Program-made: the position numbers and the translations under genes
Source: Reclinomonas americana ATCC 50394
Lineage: Eukaryota; Jakobida; Jakobea; Jakobida
NCBI GenBank assembly: GCA_048213135.1
Contig: PS015219.1
Location: 1-58,790 of the forward strand
Reading direction: 5' to 3'
Length of the DNA stretch: 58,790 bases
Shown: positions 32,901 to 43,500 of the stretch, piece after piece
How positions within the stretch are numbered: the first letter of the stretch is position 1
How the letters are laid out: each line of letters begins with the position of its first letter
The notes under the pieces: generated by a model
Seen by the model: the letters and a program-made list of their open reading frames with translations, nothing else
Database searches by the model: none
What the model was told of the DNA's origin: nothing

Positions 32901-33811
32901 GCCACGGGCGAACCACTGCGACACATTCCACAGGTGTTAGTCTACGTGACTCGGCACGACGCAAGCGATAAGCCAGAAACACACACACACAAACCTCGCT
33001 CGCTCTTGCACAACAGGTGAATTACTTCGGCGCCGCTGCGGCACACCATCAGCTGCGTCTTGGCCCAGATGAGCGCCTGCAGATGCGTGTTGTTCCAACC
33101 AAACGACGCCGTCTGTCGCACACGAGTGCGGTACTGATCGAGGAAGCGCTCGTGCAGCTTGCCAGAGCGGTCGTCGCCACCCTGCACCGCATCTTTGGGG
33201 CTAAAGTCGGTCAACTTTGCAAAGCAGATCTTGCGCGGTGCAAAATGCGTGCGCAGCGCCTCGTCGATACGTGCCGCCACCTTGCGCAGCATGGCATGAT
33301 GCTCCAGAGTGGCCGCAGGCGCCTCAGGCACACGCCGCCGATGCCGATTGACTTGCAACAGTGCCGCAGCCTCCTCGGTCGACAGCGGGATCTCCACCGT
33401 GCTGCATGCGCAGTGGCGTGAGACACGTGCAAACACACGCACACCTCTCTCTCTCTGTCTGTTACACAACTCAAAAGTAAAGTCGTGGATGAGCGGCACA
33501 AAGGCGGCAGTGGAGACGCGCGAGAAGGCAGAGTTGAGCTCATCGACGGCGCCGGCGTCGAAGCGCATGGAGGAGCTTCGTGGCCGCGACAGTGACGTCA
33601 GCGAACCCGAGCTGCCTGCGCTCTTCATCACAGCGGCTGGAGGCAGAGGAGGAGGGCGGTGGTGGAGGTGCTGCACAGCGCCCAACACCGGCTCAGAGGC
33701 CGCTGGTTGCAGCAGTGCGTCGTCATCTCTCGCGGCAGTGACAGTGGCAGTGGGAGCAGCAGATGCCGCGCTGAGTGTCGCACTCAGGTCGTCCCGTGCG
33801 TGTGAGCTCAT
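29986..33811 (-). CDS. CDC123: CDC123 (D123) protein with long C-terminal extension
   Basis: CDC123 is an ATP-grasp-like chaperone that assembles translation factor eIF2. The start is ATG 33811 (MSSHARDDLSATLSAAS), low complexity to SMRFDAGAVDE. Core motifs: SAFSRVSTAAFVPLIHDFTF, EIPLSTEEAAALL, CFAKLTDFSPKDA, SFGWNNTHLQALIWAKTQLM, ILREWVDLDPAFEFRAFIVD, GEMVGLSQ and the ATP-grasp end AKWYVVEVNPFQ. Canonical proteins stop about 70-100 residues later. Here the frame continues through several introns for roughly 500 more residues: ILDHLIMWQRRKELACADTT, FNGYVSFPLEAAPREIVQQV, FGFEIRRGNYDTVDLIELMR, ending GRLMEFAYRLSRLY. The two junctions checked (about 31845-31918 and the GTTGCG intron whose first base is 31480) keep frame. 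The extension has no family I recognise. Confidence 0.85.
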
Positions 33812-33855
33812 GATGCGCGTGTGTGATCGACGATGAGTCACTTCCCTTATCTTGC
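33812..33855. promoter_or_regulatory. 44-bp divergent start region, CDC123 / small acidic protein
   Basis: Two ATGs lie head-to-head 44 bp apart. The shared promoter is inferred from spacing. Confidence 0.4.
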
Positions 33856-34547
33856 ATGAGGTTTGTGTGTGCACTGAGGCACCCTCTCCCTCCTCTCCCT
33901 TCCCTGCGTGTTCGCTAACAATCGGGGGGCGAGTTGCAGTGGCGCGGGAGGCTCCACGCGAAGAGAGCGTGTGATTGGTGTGGAGTTCACCGAGTTCCAC
34001 CCGGACGATGCGAGTGTGCCAGTGGAGGCCGTGATCACTCGCGTGGTGGACGACACGAGCAGCACCGCCACTGTGCGGCTGTTTGTGGTGGCCAGGGAGC
34101 AGGAGGGAGAGGAGGTGTTGAGTTTGGACAAGGAGGCACTTGATCGCGTCAGTGCTGCGTATTTTGAGTTGGCCAGCACGGTGAGTGTATGTGGGCCTCT
34201 CTCTCTCTCTCTACCTGGTGCTCATGCCTGACGTCTGTGTGATGTGAGTGCAGGTGGAGCGATGTGCGCGATCGCCTGATGATTTGGCGGCGGTGGTGAT
34301 GCTGGCCGACATGCTGTCGCCGCTGTGGGAGCTGGCGCATGCTGCGGAAGAAGAGGATGGGGGAGAGGATGACGAGGGTGCTGCTGCAGAGGCGGAGACA
34401 ATAACNNNNNNNNNNNNNNNNNNNNGACAACGACAACGACGACAAGAGGAGGAGGAGGAGGCTCCGCGAGCGATGGCGGTGGCGGCGGCTCACAGCGAGC
34501 CGCTGATTATAAATGGTAATAACGTGCCCTGTGTACTTGGTGTATGA
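33856..34547 (+). CDS. Small hypothetical protein with acidic low-complexity tail
   Basis: The start is ATG 33856. The first exon is only ATGAG, then an intron ending GTTGCAG joins in phase 2 to give MSGAGGSTRRERVIGVEFTE. It continues FHPDDASVPVEAVITRVVDD, ATVRLFVVAREQEGEEVLSL and ERCARSPDDLAAVVMLADML, with an acidic EEEDGGEDDEGAAAE stretch before a 20-nt placeholder gap (34406-34425). The last part, EAPRAMAVAAAHSEPLIING, stops at 34547; its frame across the gap is uncertain. No family recognised. It shares a 44-bp divergent region with CDC123. Confidence 0.55.
34406..34425. other. 20-nt placeholder gap
   Basis: Exactly 20 N inside the acidic, purine-rich end of the small hypothetical gene, a typical place for an assembly break. 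Confidence 1.
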
Positions 34548-35262
34548 CGAGAGGCGGTGCGTGCTGCATGCGAGATAGGAGCCCGCTGCGACAGCTGCAG
34601 TGCCTGTGGCCATCGGAACGCATGCGCATATTCGAACACATGCACATTTATGGGCAAACCAAGGAACAACTGACGCCGCGTGCCGGGTACTTGCACGCCG
34701 CCCACATCCACGCCCCATGCACCGCAGAAGGCACGCGGAGGCTGTGTACTCGCAAGGCGTCCGATGATGGACGAAACCGAAAATGAGTGAGTCATTTCTC
34801 CATGTGCATGGCCACCTCCCACCAGCACGAATGCTGCTTCGCTGATATTATCTCCCCCAGAAGGGAGGAGGGGACAAGGCGATGCACGCGACATGGAGTG
34901 CTGTTCGTGGCAAAAGACCCCGATTATTGGACGGCAAAACAAATCCGAACACACACCAATCCTCGCCCAACCAGGGAGGCGCCTTTCAGCAAGGCGGATG
35001 TGACACGCCATGAACGCTACAGCACACGACACATACCCGTCGCCGAGACGAGGCACGAGAGCGAGCGATCAGGAAACTATCAATACCACGGAGTCGATTT
35101 CTGCATTTGGCAAAGAATCCCGTATTCAAGATGCGATCTGTGATCGAAAGCAAGCGTTTGCGACACCGGGTGAGCGGAGACAGTGTCAGTCGTGACCACG
35201 AGGGAAAGCAGCACACAGCAGCAAACACATTTTTGACACACATCAACTGACATTCAACCACA
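34548..35262. other. Apparently non-coding interval
   Basis: About 715 bp with no frame that looks like protein on either strand and no recognisable tRNA or repeat. Base composition is more balanced than in neighbouring introns, and it lacks their GT/CA runs. Confidence 0.5.
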
Positions 35263-35745
35263 ATGGCCTCACGAATCACATTGGTGAGTGAATGTGTGAG
35301 CGAGTGCTGCAGTGCTTTCTGTGAGGCTGAATAAGAAGTGTCGTTCTCACACACACTACACAACAGCCCGTCTTCTCCGCTGCTATCTCATGCACCGCGC
35401 TGTGCTTCCAAGTCGGAGTCCTCTACCCATGGGTGAGCGCGTGAGAAGACAACACTATCTCTCTGTCTCTGATGACGCACTCACTCTCTCAGACACGCGC
35501 AGCACGAGGAGCTGAGCGAGGACTTTGAGCGACTGGAGAAGACACTGGTGGCGCGCAATCAGCACCTGGAAGAACGCCTCCTCTCCATTAGCCGTGTGGC
35601 GTTTTCTGGCAACTCCTCCTCTCCTTCCTCACACACCTCCACGGTCACCTCTGCGGCCGCTGCTGCTGGCGTGCACCATCATCACCTCAGCGCTGCTGCA
35701 GCTGCTAACTCAGCAAATGCCGCCACAGCTGCGCATGCCAAGTGA
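35263..35745 (+). CDS. Small single-pass membrane protein, possibly PET117-like
   Basis: Exon 1 gives MASRITL; phase-0 joins follow to PVFSAAISCTALCFQVGVLY-PW and then HEELSEDFERLEKTLVARNQ. The short N-terminus, one hydrophobic helix, a following GV and an acidic/basic coiled stretch recall small mitochondrial assembly proteins such as PET117, but the match is weak. The rest is Ser/Ala/His-rich (HHHHLSAAAAANSANAATAA), with TGA at 35743. The acceptor before HEELSED is the second of two nearby CAGs; only that one keeps the frame open. Confidence 0.5.
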
Positions 35746-35945
35746 CCAGCAGCAATGTGAGAGAAAGTGTACAGCAAAAAACGTCAGCGCGTTCAGGTTG
35801 TGAGCTTGTGTATGTGTGTGTGGTGTGTGTTTTTGAACAAGTGAAGCAAACGTGCTTGGTGTGCGACAATGTGCGTGGCGGGCAGAGGGTGATGCGTGCT
35901 CGAGCGTGCGCACATATGCATACATAGCACTGTCAATTCACAAAG

Positions 35946-36824
35946 ATGGACGCCGAGGAAGAGCAGCTGCCTGTGGCCGTGCAGTCGCTGGTGCGTCTAC
36001 TACACAATGAGTGCTGCGACTGGTGCTCACCCCCCACAGCACCGCACAGACGGGCGGCATTGTTATGGTTCCGTGGTCGGTTGTGCCGCACGTGGGGCTT
36101 CTCCGCGCTCAACTCGTGGACGGTGTGTCTGTGTTATGCGTTGTGTGTGCTTTGTGTGGTTTATCACACACGCGCGCGCGCAGAGCCCAACGCGCGGTAC
36201 TGTGCGAGACGGGAGTTGCATTGTGCGCGACACGCAATGCGCGCACTGGAGAGCGAGGGTGATGAGCAAGGCGAGGAGTCTCTCGCGCGCTTTGTCATGC
36301 GATGCTTCCTGGTGGCCGACGCCGAGGTGCTGCTGTGGCGCTGCTGTCAGCACTGTGATGACATGATGGCGGCGGCGGCTGATGTGCTGCTGGACGATGA
36401 ACCGCTGCTGACGGCGGAGAATTTGGAACTCGTTGTGCAGTTTGTCAGGCATCATCTCGATGAGCCGGTGGTGGTGCTGGAGAAGCCGCTGCGAGGGCCG
36501 TTCGAGGAGCTGGTGGCGCCGTGGGATGTGCAGTTTCTGAATCGTCCGCACGCCGATGTGATGCTGCTGGTGGTGGTGCGCTGATTATGAAGGCGCAGCG
36601 AGACAGCTGTGCGTCTTCTAAACTTGGCTGTGCCACGCAGGTGGCGAATCGTATGCAGGTCCCCACGCTGTTGGACTACGGTTCGGCCAAGATAGCGTCG
36701 TTGATGCGAGGTGTGGATTATTTTCGTGTGGGAGTGTTGTCATTCCTCCTCGCCTCACACGCGCTGTGCAGGCCAGACACCGGACCAGATACGTGCCATG
36801 TTCAACATATGCGCCGATCCGTAA
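35946..36824 (+). CDS. SKP1: SKP1-like SCF ubiquitin ligase adaptor with internal insertion
   Basis: SKP1 bridges cullin-1 to F-box proteins. The start ATG 35946 gives MDAEEEQLPVAVQSL, spliced to TGGIVMVPWSVVPHVGLLRA (BTB/POZ core). The C-terminal half is diagnostic: LLTAENLELVVQFVRHHLDE, the VWDxxFL equivalent APWDVQFLNRPHADVMLLVV, VANRMQVPTLLDYGSAKIAS and the F-box-binding end GQTPDQIRAMFNICADP. Compared with canonical SKP1 (about 160 residues), an extra stretch of roughly 65-75 residues (EPNARYCARRELHCARHAMR to LWRCCQHCDDMMAAAADVLL) sits between the POZ strands. The intron before it contains a (GC)n-rich CACACGCGCGCGCGCAG acceptor. The insertion could partly be unspliced intron, though it is open throughout. 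Confidence 0.8.
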
Positions 36825-37300
36825 TCGAGGCCTAGGGGGTAGGAGGAAGGGAGGGGAGAGAATGGAGGCGAAGTGGTGGTGCACTTGGTTGCACTTTCGA
36901 CACCGGCGCGCATGCGCACGTGTTTTCCCCCGTCGCTGTAAGAGAGCAAGAGGTGTGGCATGGTCAGTATCACTGCCTGTAATCGTGTAATTATCTGCCA
37001 ACCACCTTTATCGCTTTCGTGCCAGCTTCTTCGGCACCGTAAAAACGAGTGTGTGCGCTGTTTCCGAATATCACATTTGACCGCGACATCTTCCTCAACA
37101 GCGTCTGAGATCACTATCACCGCTATGAGTGAAGCACCAGACCGCTGGCAGCGACAGCACGATTGGCACGACTCTGATTCATCGCGATCGGAAGAAGCGA
37201 AATCATCCGATCCGCGGTGATATGATCTTCCTGCGTTTCGTACGTGTTTCTCGTGTTGCTTTTTTGTGCTTCTCGGTGGAGAACTGAAAGTCCCTTTCGA
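36825..37300. other. Apparently non-coding interval
   Basis: About 475 bp between SKP1 and the first haloperoxidase gene. It begins with a GGGGGTAGGAGGAAGGGAGG purine tract. Open frames here look random. It probably holds the 3' UTR and the next gene's promoter. Confidence 0.5.
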
Positions 37301-39454
37301 ATGGCACTCTCTGTTACTAGTCTCCTCGCTGCTGCGGCTCTTGTCGTCTGCTTGCTTGCGTGCTCTGTCCATGCTGGCGGACCAGCACATGGTTTGTTCG
37401 CTATCGCTTCGTGTGTACTCGTCGGCATTGTTGCTCACCGCAGCCCGTCACAGGTCGACCAGACCCACATCATGACTCGAACCTTCCAGTTGGAGGCGGC
37501 CGCTGCTCAGCGGACTCTGATTGCAACTACAACAACGGAAGTTGCGCGCGCCCCACATCACGCAGTGTGCACCGACTTGTCTCGAGCTCGTACTGATCGC
37601 CCACACTCCCCGTGCAGCTTGTGTCCGTGGCCACTGTGCATGCGGCAACGGAATGATTGTCGGTCAGTGGTGCCAGGTGAGTGTACCCATCGTGCGCTTG
37701 GTGTAGTTCTCCTGCCTAACGCATGTCGATCGATGGTTGGCAAACACAGTGCCGACCGACTCAGACCGACGGCGTGTGCAAAGAAATGCCGAAGATGTAC
37801 CTCGTCCACAACGTGTGTGTCAGTGCCGAACTGTGTGTGACGGTGACGGAGAATGAGCGACGCGGATTCCTGTCTGGAGGACAGCTGGTTTCCGACTGGA
37901 ATGAGGAAGCGTTGCGTGTCACTGATGAGAGCTTCAAGTTATTTTTCATGTATATTTCTCACCAGGCGTACAGCATGCTCTGCGTCAAATCGTCGACCAT
38001 GGGTCCGCCAGACGCTGCTCGTATGCTTGGCATGTTGCACTTGGCCATGCACGACGCCATTCAGAACGTGCCGGGTGGACAAGTTGAGTCTCGCTCACGC
38101 GTGCGATGCTCGAAGCACTCACTCACTCTTTCCTCCTCAGTACAAGAAATACAAGTACTCGCTGTCGTCTCGCGTGCCTCACGACGCCTCTCGCGAAGCT
38201 GCTTGTGCAAAGGCGGCGCGCGACTTGCTGTACCACGCATTCCCCGATCGCCAGTCGTTCCTCGATGATCGCCTCACCAAGCACCTCAGCGCATTGCGCC
38301 AGTCGGGAGCCAGCAAGGTACAATCGATGTGTGATGCTGTTTCTTCTTTCCCAGAAAACTCACCCCATGCGACAGTCGGCTGGAGTGTCTATCGGCGCAC
38401 AGATTGCCGCCACAGTCATTGCCGATCGCGCAAATGACGGCGCTTCGCTCAAGCCGCTGCCGTACGTCGTGCATCCGGAGGTGGGCTTCTACAAGCTCAC
38501 ACCGCCGGGATTCCTGCAGCCGGCGGCGCAGCAGTACGCTCACGTGCTGCCGTTCACCATGACGGCGACGGACATGTTCCGGTTGACGCCGGACTCGCCG
38601 TTCTACTCGGACGAGCTGAAGAAGCAAGCACCCTTCAATCCGACTGAATTCGTCAAGAGTGCCGCGTACACCAGCGCGTGGCAGGAAGTCAGTGCTTACG
38701 GTGGCCAAAGCAGCTCCGTGCGCACCGCCGACCAGGGGAACAGTGCGCTCTTTTGGCGCGTGGATCCGACTCCCGATCATGGCGTCATCACGCCTCCGGG
38801 TCTGCACAATGTGCAAGCGCAGCAGTTTGTGGTGGCCCACAACTGCGACCTGCAGGTACGGACAACTCTTTGCAGTTTTTTACCGCGCGAGACTTGTTTT
38901 AGCTCAGACACCCTTACTGATGCACACGCGCACAGAAAGCGGCTCGTATCTTTGCCCTGTTGAATATGGGGCTGCTCGATGGGGCCGTCATGGCGTGGGA
39001 CATGAAGGTTTGTAACATGCAGCTTGTCCTTTGTTCCTAAAAGTGTCTGAGCGCAGCGCCGTGTGCGTAGATCTACTTCAACTTTTGGCGCCCGGTGACT
39101 GGCATTCAACTGGCCAACACGGACAGCAACTCGGACACCTCGCCCGACTCCTCGTGGCAGTCGTACATTGTGACACCGAACCACGAGTCGACGCCCTCCG
39201 GTCACTCGACGTTTGCCGGCGTGGGCGCCACCGTTCTCGGCCGTTTCTTCGATGACGCGACGCCCTTCACGCAGGAGGCTGACGAATTCCCCGGCATGTG
39301 GCGTCGGTGGGGCTCACTGAACGAGGCCGCGGAGGAGGATGGCCAGTCGCGCATCTTGGGCGGTGTGCACTGGCAGTTCGACAACCAGATCGGTCTTACG
39401 TCGGGCCGTCTGCTGGCCAACTACGTCTGCGATAATTACCTGACACCGAACTGA
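37301..39454 (+). CDS. Secreted vanadium haloperoxidase/PAP2-family enzyme with EGF-like module
   Basis: Signal peptide MALSVTSLLAAAALVVCLLA. An EGF-like Cys module follows (GGGRCSADSDCN, NGTCVRGHCACGNGMIVGQW-C), split by a GTTGCG intron (37541). Next come the vanadate-oxidase-type helices VSDWNEEA-MLCVKS and PPDAARMLGMLHLAMHDAIQ, the latter after a second GTTGCG intron (37911). A Lys/Tyr start (YKKYKY) opens a later exon. The vanadate/phosphate site is complete: K-x6-R in KIYFNFWRPVTGI, TPSGHST with its His, and R-x5-H in SRILGGVHW. Known relatives oxidise halides with hydrogen peroxide or act as phosphatases; which one applies here cannot be told. The stop is at 39454. It is a tandem paralogue of the gene at 40506-44193. 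Confidence 0.87.
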
Positions 39455-40505
39455 GCATGCAGCAGTATGCAACCTGTTTCTCTCTTTGTTTTTCCATTGA
39501 ACGAAAAAGACCTTCTTCCACCGTCTTGTGGATTGCTGAATGCGCTCGGGGTCGGTCTCCTCGGCGTGTGCTCGAAAGTTCTCTGCACAGCGCATGCACA
39601 CGCACACACGCGCGCGCGCGCGCGCGCTCCAAGAAGATGCCGCACACACCTTCATTGTACTACCCTCGCGCCGATGTCGGCACTTTCGTGTTCGCCGCAT
39701 GCAGTGCGTAGCGGTACAGCGAACGTGCTTCACAAGAGCGGTGCAGGCACTGCCACTCGGCTTGCCATTGCACGACGTACAAACAGAATGTCCGTCCGTC
39801 CCTTGTCTCTTCTCACGCGCCACCATGTGCAGAGGAGAATGCACGCGACGCCGTTCCACTGCTGACACATCGCGAGGCAGATGATGGAGTCATTCACGAC
39901 GATGCAGAGCGGTAGTGTGCGTTGCGCTCGTTGTTCCGATCCCTCTCCCACTCTCTTCTTGACACACACGCGTGGCCACACAGAGACTTTTACCGTGTGC
40001 GTGCGGCTCGGCGCATGCGTCGTCGACTGCCGTGACGTGTGTCTCTTCTTGGCTGTCTGCGGCGCGCGCCGTCATGTTGGTGATGGGTGTTGTGTGGTGG
40101 ACGCGTGAGGATGCCAGCTGGGAGGATCGCAGCGGCAGTTGCGCAGCGCTGCGTGGTGTCATCTGTCTTCTGTTGTTGTGTTGATTCGAGCCCGCACACA
40201 GTATGTGTTTTGCCGGGATTCTATGCTGTGTTTGTGCTGGTGATGTGGTGGCGAATGACGGCAAGGCTTCTCCATTCGTCGCGCGCTGCCGCAGTGGCGA
40301 GTTTGGAGACCAGATCCGATGATCGCTGTCCCACCCGCGTACGCCCAGAACTCGCACTGCCTTTGGGCCGAGATGCGTGGCCTCTCCCACGAAGCGCGTA
40401 GAGGCGCAAAGAAGTTTTCTGTACGGTGATTTTTCGCGCGCATTTCTTCCTCGTAACAGCTTTCTGTCCTTTTTTCCTCGGCGCGAGAGATAGTGCAAGT
40501 GTGTA
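39455..40505. other. Non-coding interval between tandem haloperoxidase genes
   Basis: About 1.05 kb. It contains a CA/CG dinucleotide run near 39601-39629. Frames on both strands look random in composition. The promoter of the collagen-haloperoxidase gene should lie at its right end; no TATA box is obvious. Confidence 0.5.
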
Positions 40506-43500
40506 ATGCGATTAACACAGTTGCTGGTTGCAGTGACACTGCTGTTGACGGTTTTGCTCGTCACCTTCACGTTGACGAATGCTGGTGAGTCGCCTCGCGC
40601 TGATGTGGCCATGGTGTTTTGTTGCCTGTCATGTTTTCGCGCGCACCAGTGTGGCGCGTGCAATCTCGTTCTCGTGCTCACCCCTGTGTGATTCTCTTGT
40701 GCTTCTGCTGTGATCTCCCAGACACGGATGTGGAGACGGATGGTGAGAGACACGCACAAAGTTGGTGGTGTATTGTGTGTGGGTCTCGTTTTGTTCACTT
40801 CTCCGCGGGAAATCAATGATTCGCCTATGCACACGCATGCACGTGCACACAGTGGTGCCTCCTGTGCACTGTTTTCTGACTCTCTGGCGCATAGCAGTGA
40901 CCGAAGCAGCGGAGGACTTTGGTGAGCTGGAGGATGATAGTGGGCTTACTGAAGTCGACGATGCAAGATTGCCGGTGAGACTGATCATGAACCCTGCTTC
41001 TCGTCTGTTTGTTTATCAGTGTGATCTCTCACGCGCGATTTCCAGCGTGGTCCGCCCGGCGATGACGGCAAGCCTGGCAAAGACGGCAAGGTTTGGAGAC
41101 ACATGCACACATGCACACATCGCAGTGACCGTCAGTCAATGATAACTGTGTCGCAGGCTGGTCCTCGTGGCTCCGCCGGTTCCCCAGGAAAGCCAGGCAA
41201 ACATGGCAAGGTGCAGTCGCTCGACTCCGTGCACGGTACAACTCGATTGATGCCGCTGCTGCTGACACGCACTCTCCACACACAGCGCGGCAAATCTGGC
41301 GCGCGTGGCAAACCAGGCAAGGTGTGGTGGTAGTGGTGGTGTTGTTTACGCATGGCTGAGGTAGGTGGCATGCTGACTTGAATGCATCGAGTCGTAGGGT
41401 GGTCGCAGACCGCCTGGAAAAAACGGCAAGGGTGGACCGGTTTGTGTTGCCTGGCGCTTGTCCTCCTCGGCTCGTTTGCCCCCACTCACTCATGCATCTT
41501 GCGCGTGCAGCACGGAGCTCCTGGTCCGCACGGATCATCAGGTGACGACCGGAAGGTGAGGACGGCGATCTTGTGTGTCTGACTGCTTGCCGGATGTTGC
41601 TCGATCTCTCACACTGCGCCTTCCTCAGCCCGGCAGGAATGGCAACGACGGCAAGGCTGGACGGGTTTGTCCTTCCTCGTGTACATGCCACGTTGATGAT
41701 TTACTGTGGTACTCACTGTGCGCACATGTAGCCGAGACCTGCCGGTCTTCGTGGCCCTTCCGGCCACCGCGGCAAGCGCGGCAAGGTGAGTGTGTCAGTA
41801 GCATCGCATGCTGCGCTCTGTGGTGTTCATGCATGCTCCTCAGCGTGGACATCCCAGCTGCAGTCGCGATAGCAAGGATGGTGAAAATGGATTGCTATGT
41901 GTTAGTGTGCCAGACGACACTCATGCTGACCGTTGACTTTCTTTGCAGTCGGGCAAGGACGGCACAGACGACGCTCCCGGCAAGGTACACCTTCCCCTGC
42001 CTGTTATCTGTGCATATTGCGACACAGTAGCACTCGTTCACAACAGTTGATCTAGTCATGTAGCGCACATCCTCGCATCTGCACGTTTTTTTGTTTTCTA
42101 ACGGTCTTTACTCTGCGCAGACTCACACTACTTCGATCCCAGCATCCCCAAAGGTGGTGGCGCCTGCAGCACCAAGGCCAACTGCAACAACAATGGCTGT
42201 TGCGTTCATTTCGTCGCGCGTCGTGTGGATGATTCTGTCTTATCGGGTGACAAACTCTGTGCACAGCATGCGTGGCCGGCAAGTGTGTGTGCGGCAAGGG
42301 CATGATCGCCGGCCTCTGGTGCCAGGTGCCTATCTCTCTCTCGGCGATGCAAGTGACTGTGCTGGAGACTCACCGCTCCTGTATTTATGTGATGCAGTGC
42401 CGTCCGACGCAGACCGACGGCGTGTGCCGCTTGCGGGAAAAAATGTACCTCGTGCACAATGTGTGCGTGGCCGCCGACGTGTGTGTGGCCACCACGCAAG
42501 CGGAGCGCGCCAGCACGCTCACGGGCGCACAGCTGGTCTCGCAGTGGAATGATGCAGCGTTGCGCAGCGCCCTGTTGTTGTCTTTGTTTCCGCACGCTTT
42601 TTCTGTTGTTTTGACGCGGGCATGCAGCATGAAATCGATCAAGGCGAACCAGATGCCGCCGCCCGACGCGGCGCGTATGTTGGCCATTATGCACCTAGCC
42701 ATGCACGATGCCATCCAGAACGTCCCTGGCGGTCGGGTGCGCGCGCGTTTATTTCTCTTCGGTCACCAACGGTCACTGTGGCGATCGTCGGTGTTTATCT
42801 TCAATCGCTCACCACACCCTCTCTCCTCTCTCCAACCACGCAGTACAAGAAGTACAAGTACGTAGCCACGCAGTGCAAGAAGTACGTAACCACGAAGTAC
42901 AAGAAGCGCAAGCACGTGACCGGCAGCACTCCGGCTGCCAACACATCCCGTGAGGCTGCCGCCGCTCAGGCCGCCCATGACGCTCTCTGCTTCTTCTTCG
43001 CCGCCCGCACGCCATTGTTGGATGCTCTGTTGGCAAAGCACCTGGCGACGATCGCCGACGGCGCATCCAAGGTTTGCGACACTCTCTTAGTCTTCCCCTT
43101 CGCTCACCTCACTCGCGCCGCGCAGACCCAGGGCATCGCGCTCGGATCCACCATTGCCGCCATGATTCTGGCCGATCGTGCTACCGATGGCGTGTCGAAC
43201 CCAGCGCCACCGTACGTTGTGAATCCCGCCGTCGGCTACTACAAGCTGACGCCGCCCAGCTTTGGCCAGCCGGTGGCGCAACAGTACCCGTTTGTGCGAC
43301 CGTTCGCCATGCTCACGCAGGGCATGTTCCGCATCACACCGTCGTCGCCGTTGTACTCGGACTACATCAAGTCCACAACGCCGTTCAACCCGACCACCTT
43401 TGTCACGACAGCGGCCTACACCACTGCCTTCCAGGAGGCAAAGGACTATGGAAGTGCGAACAGCACCAAGCGCACCGCTGATCAGGCGCAGACTGCTCTC

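Noticed and set aside
33908-34231. Frame starting at 33908 as an independent start
   Set aside because: It begins with GTG; an ATG at 33856 plus a short intron gives a better phase-2 start.
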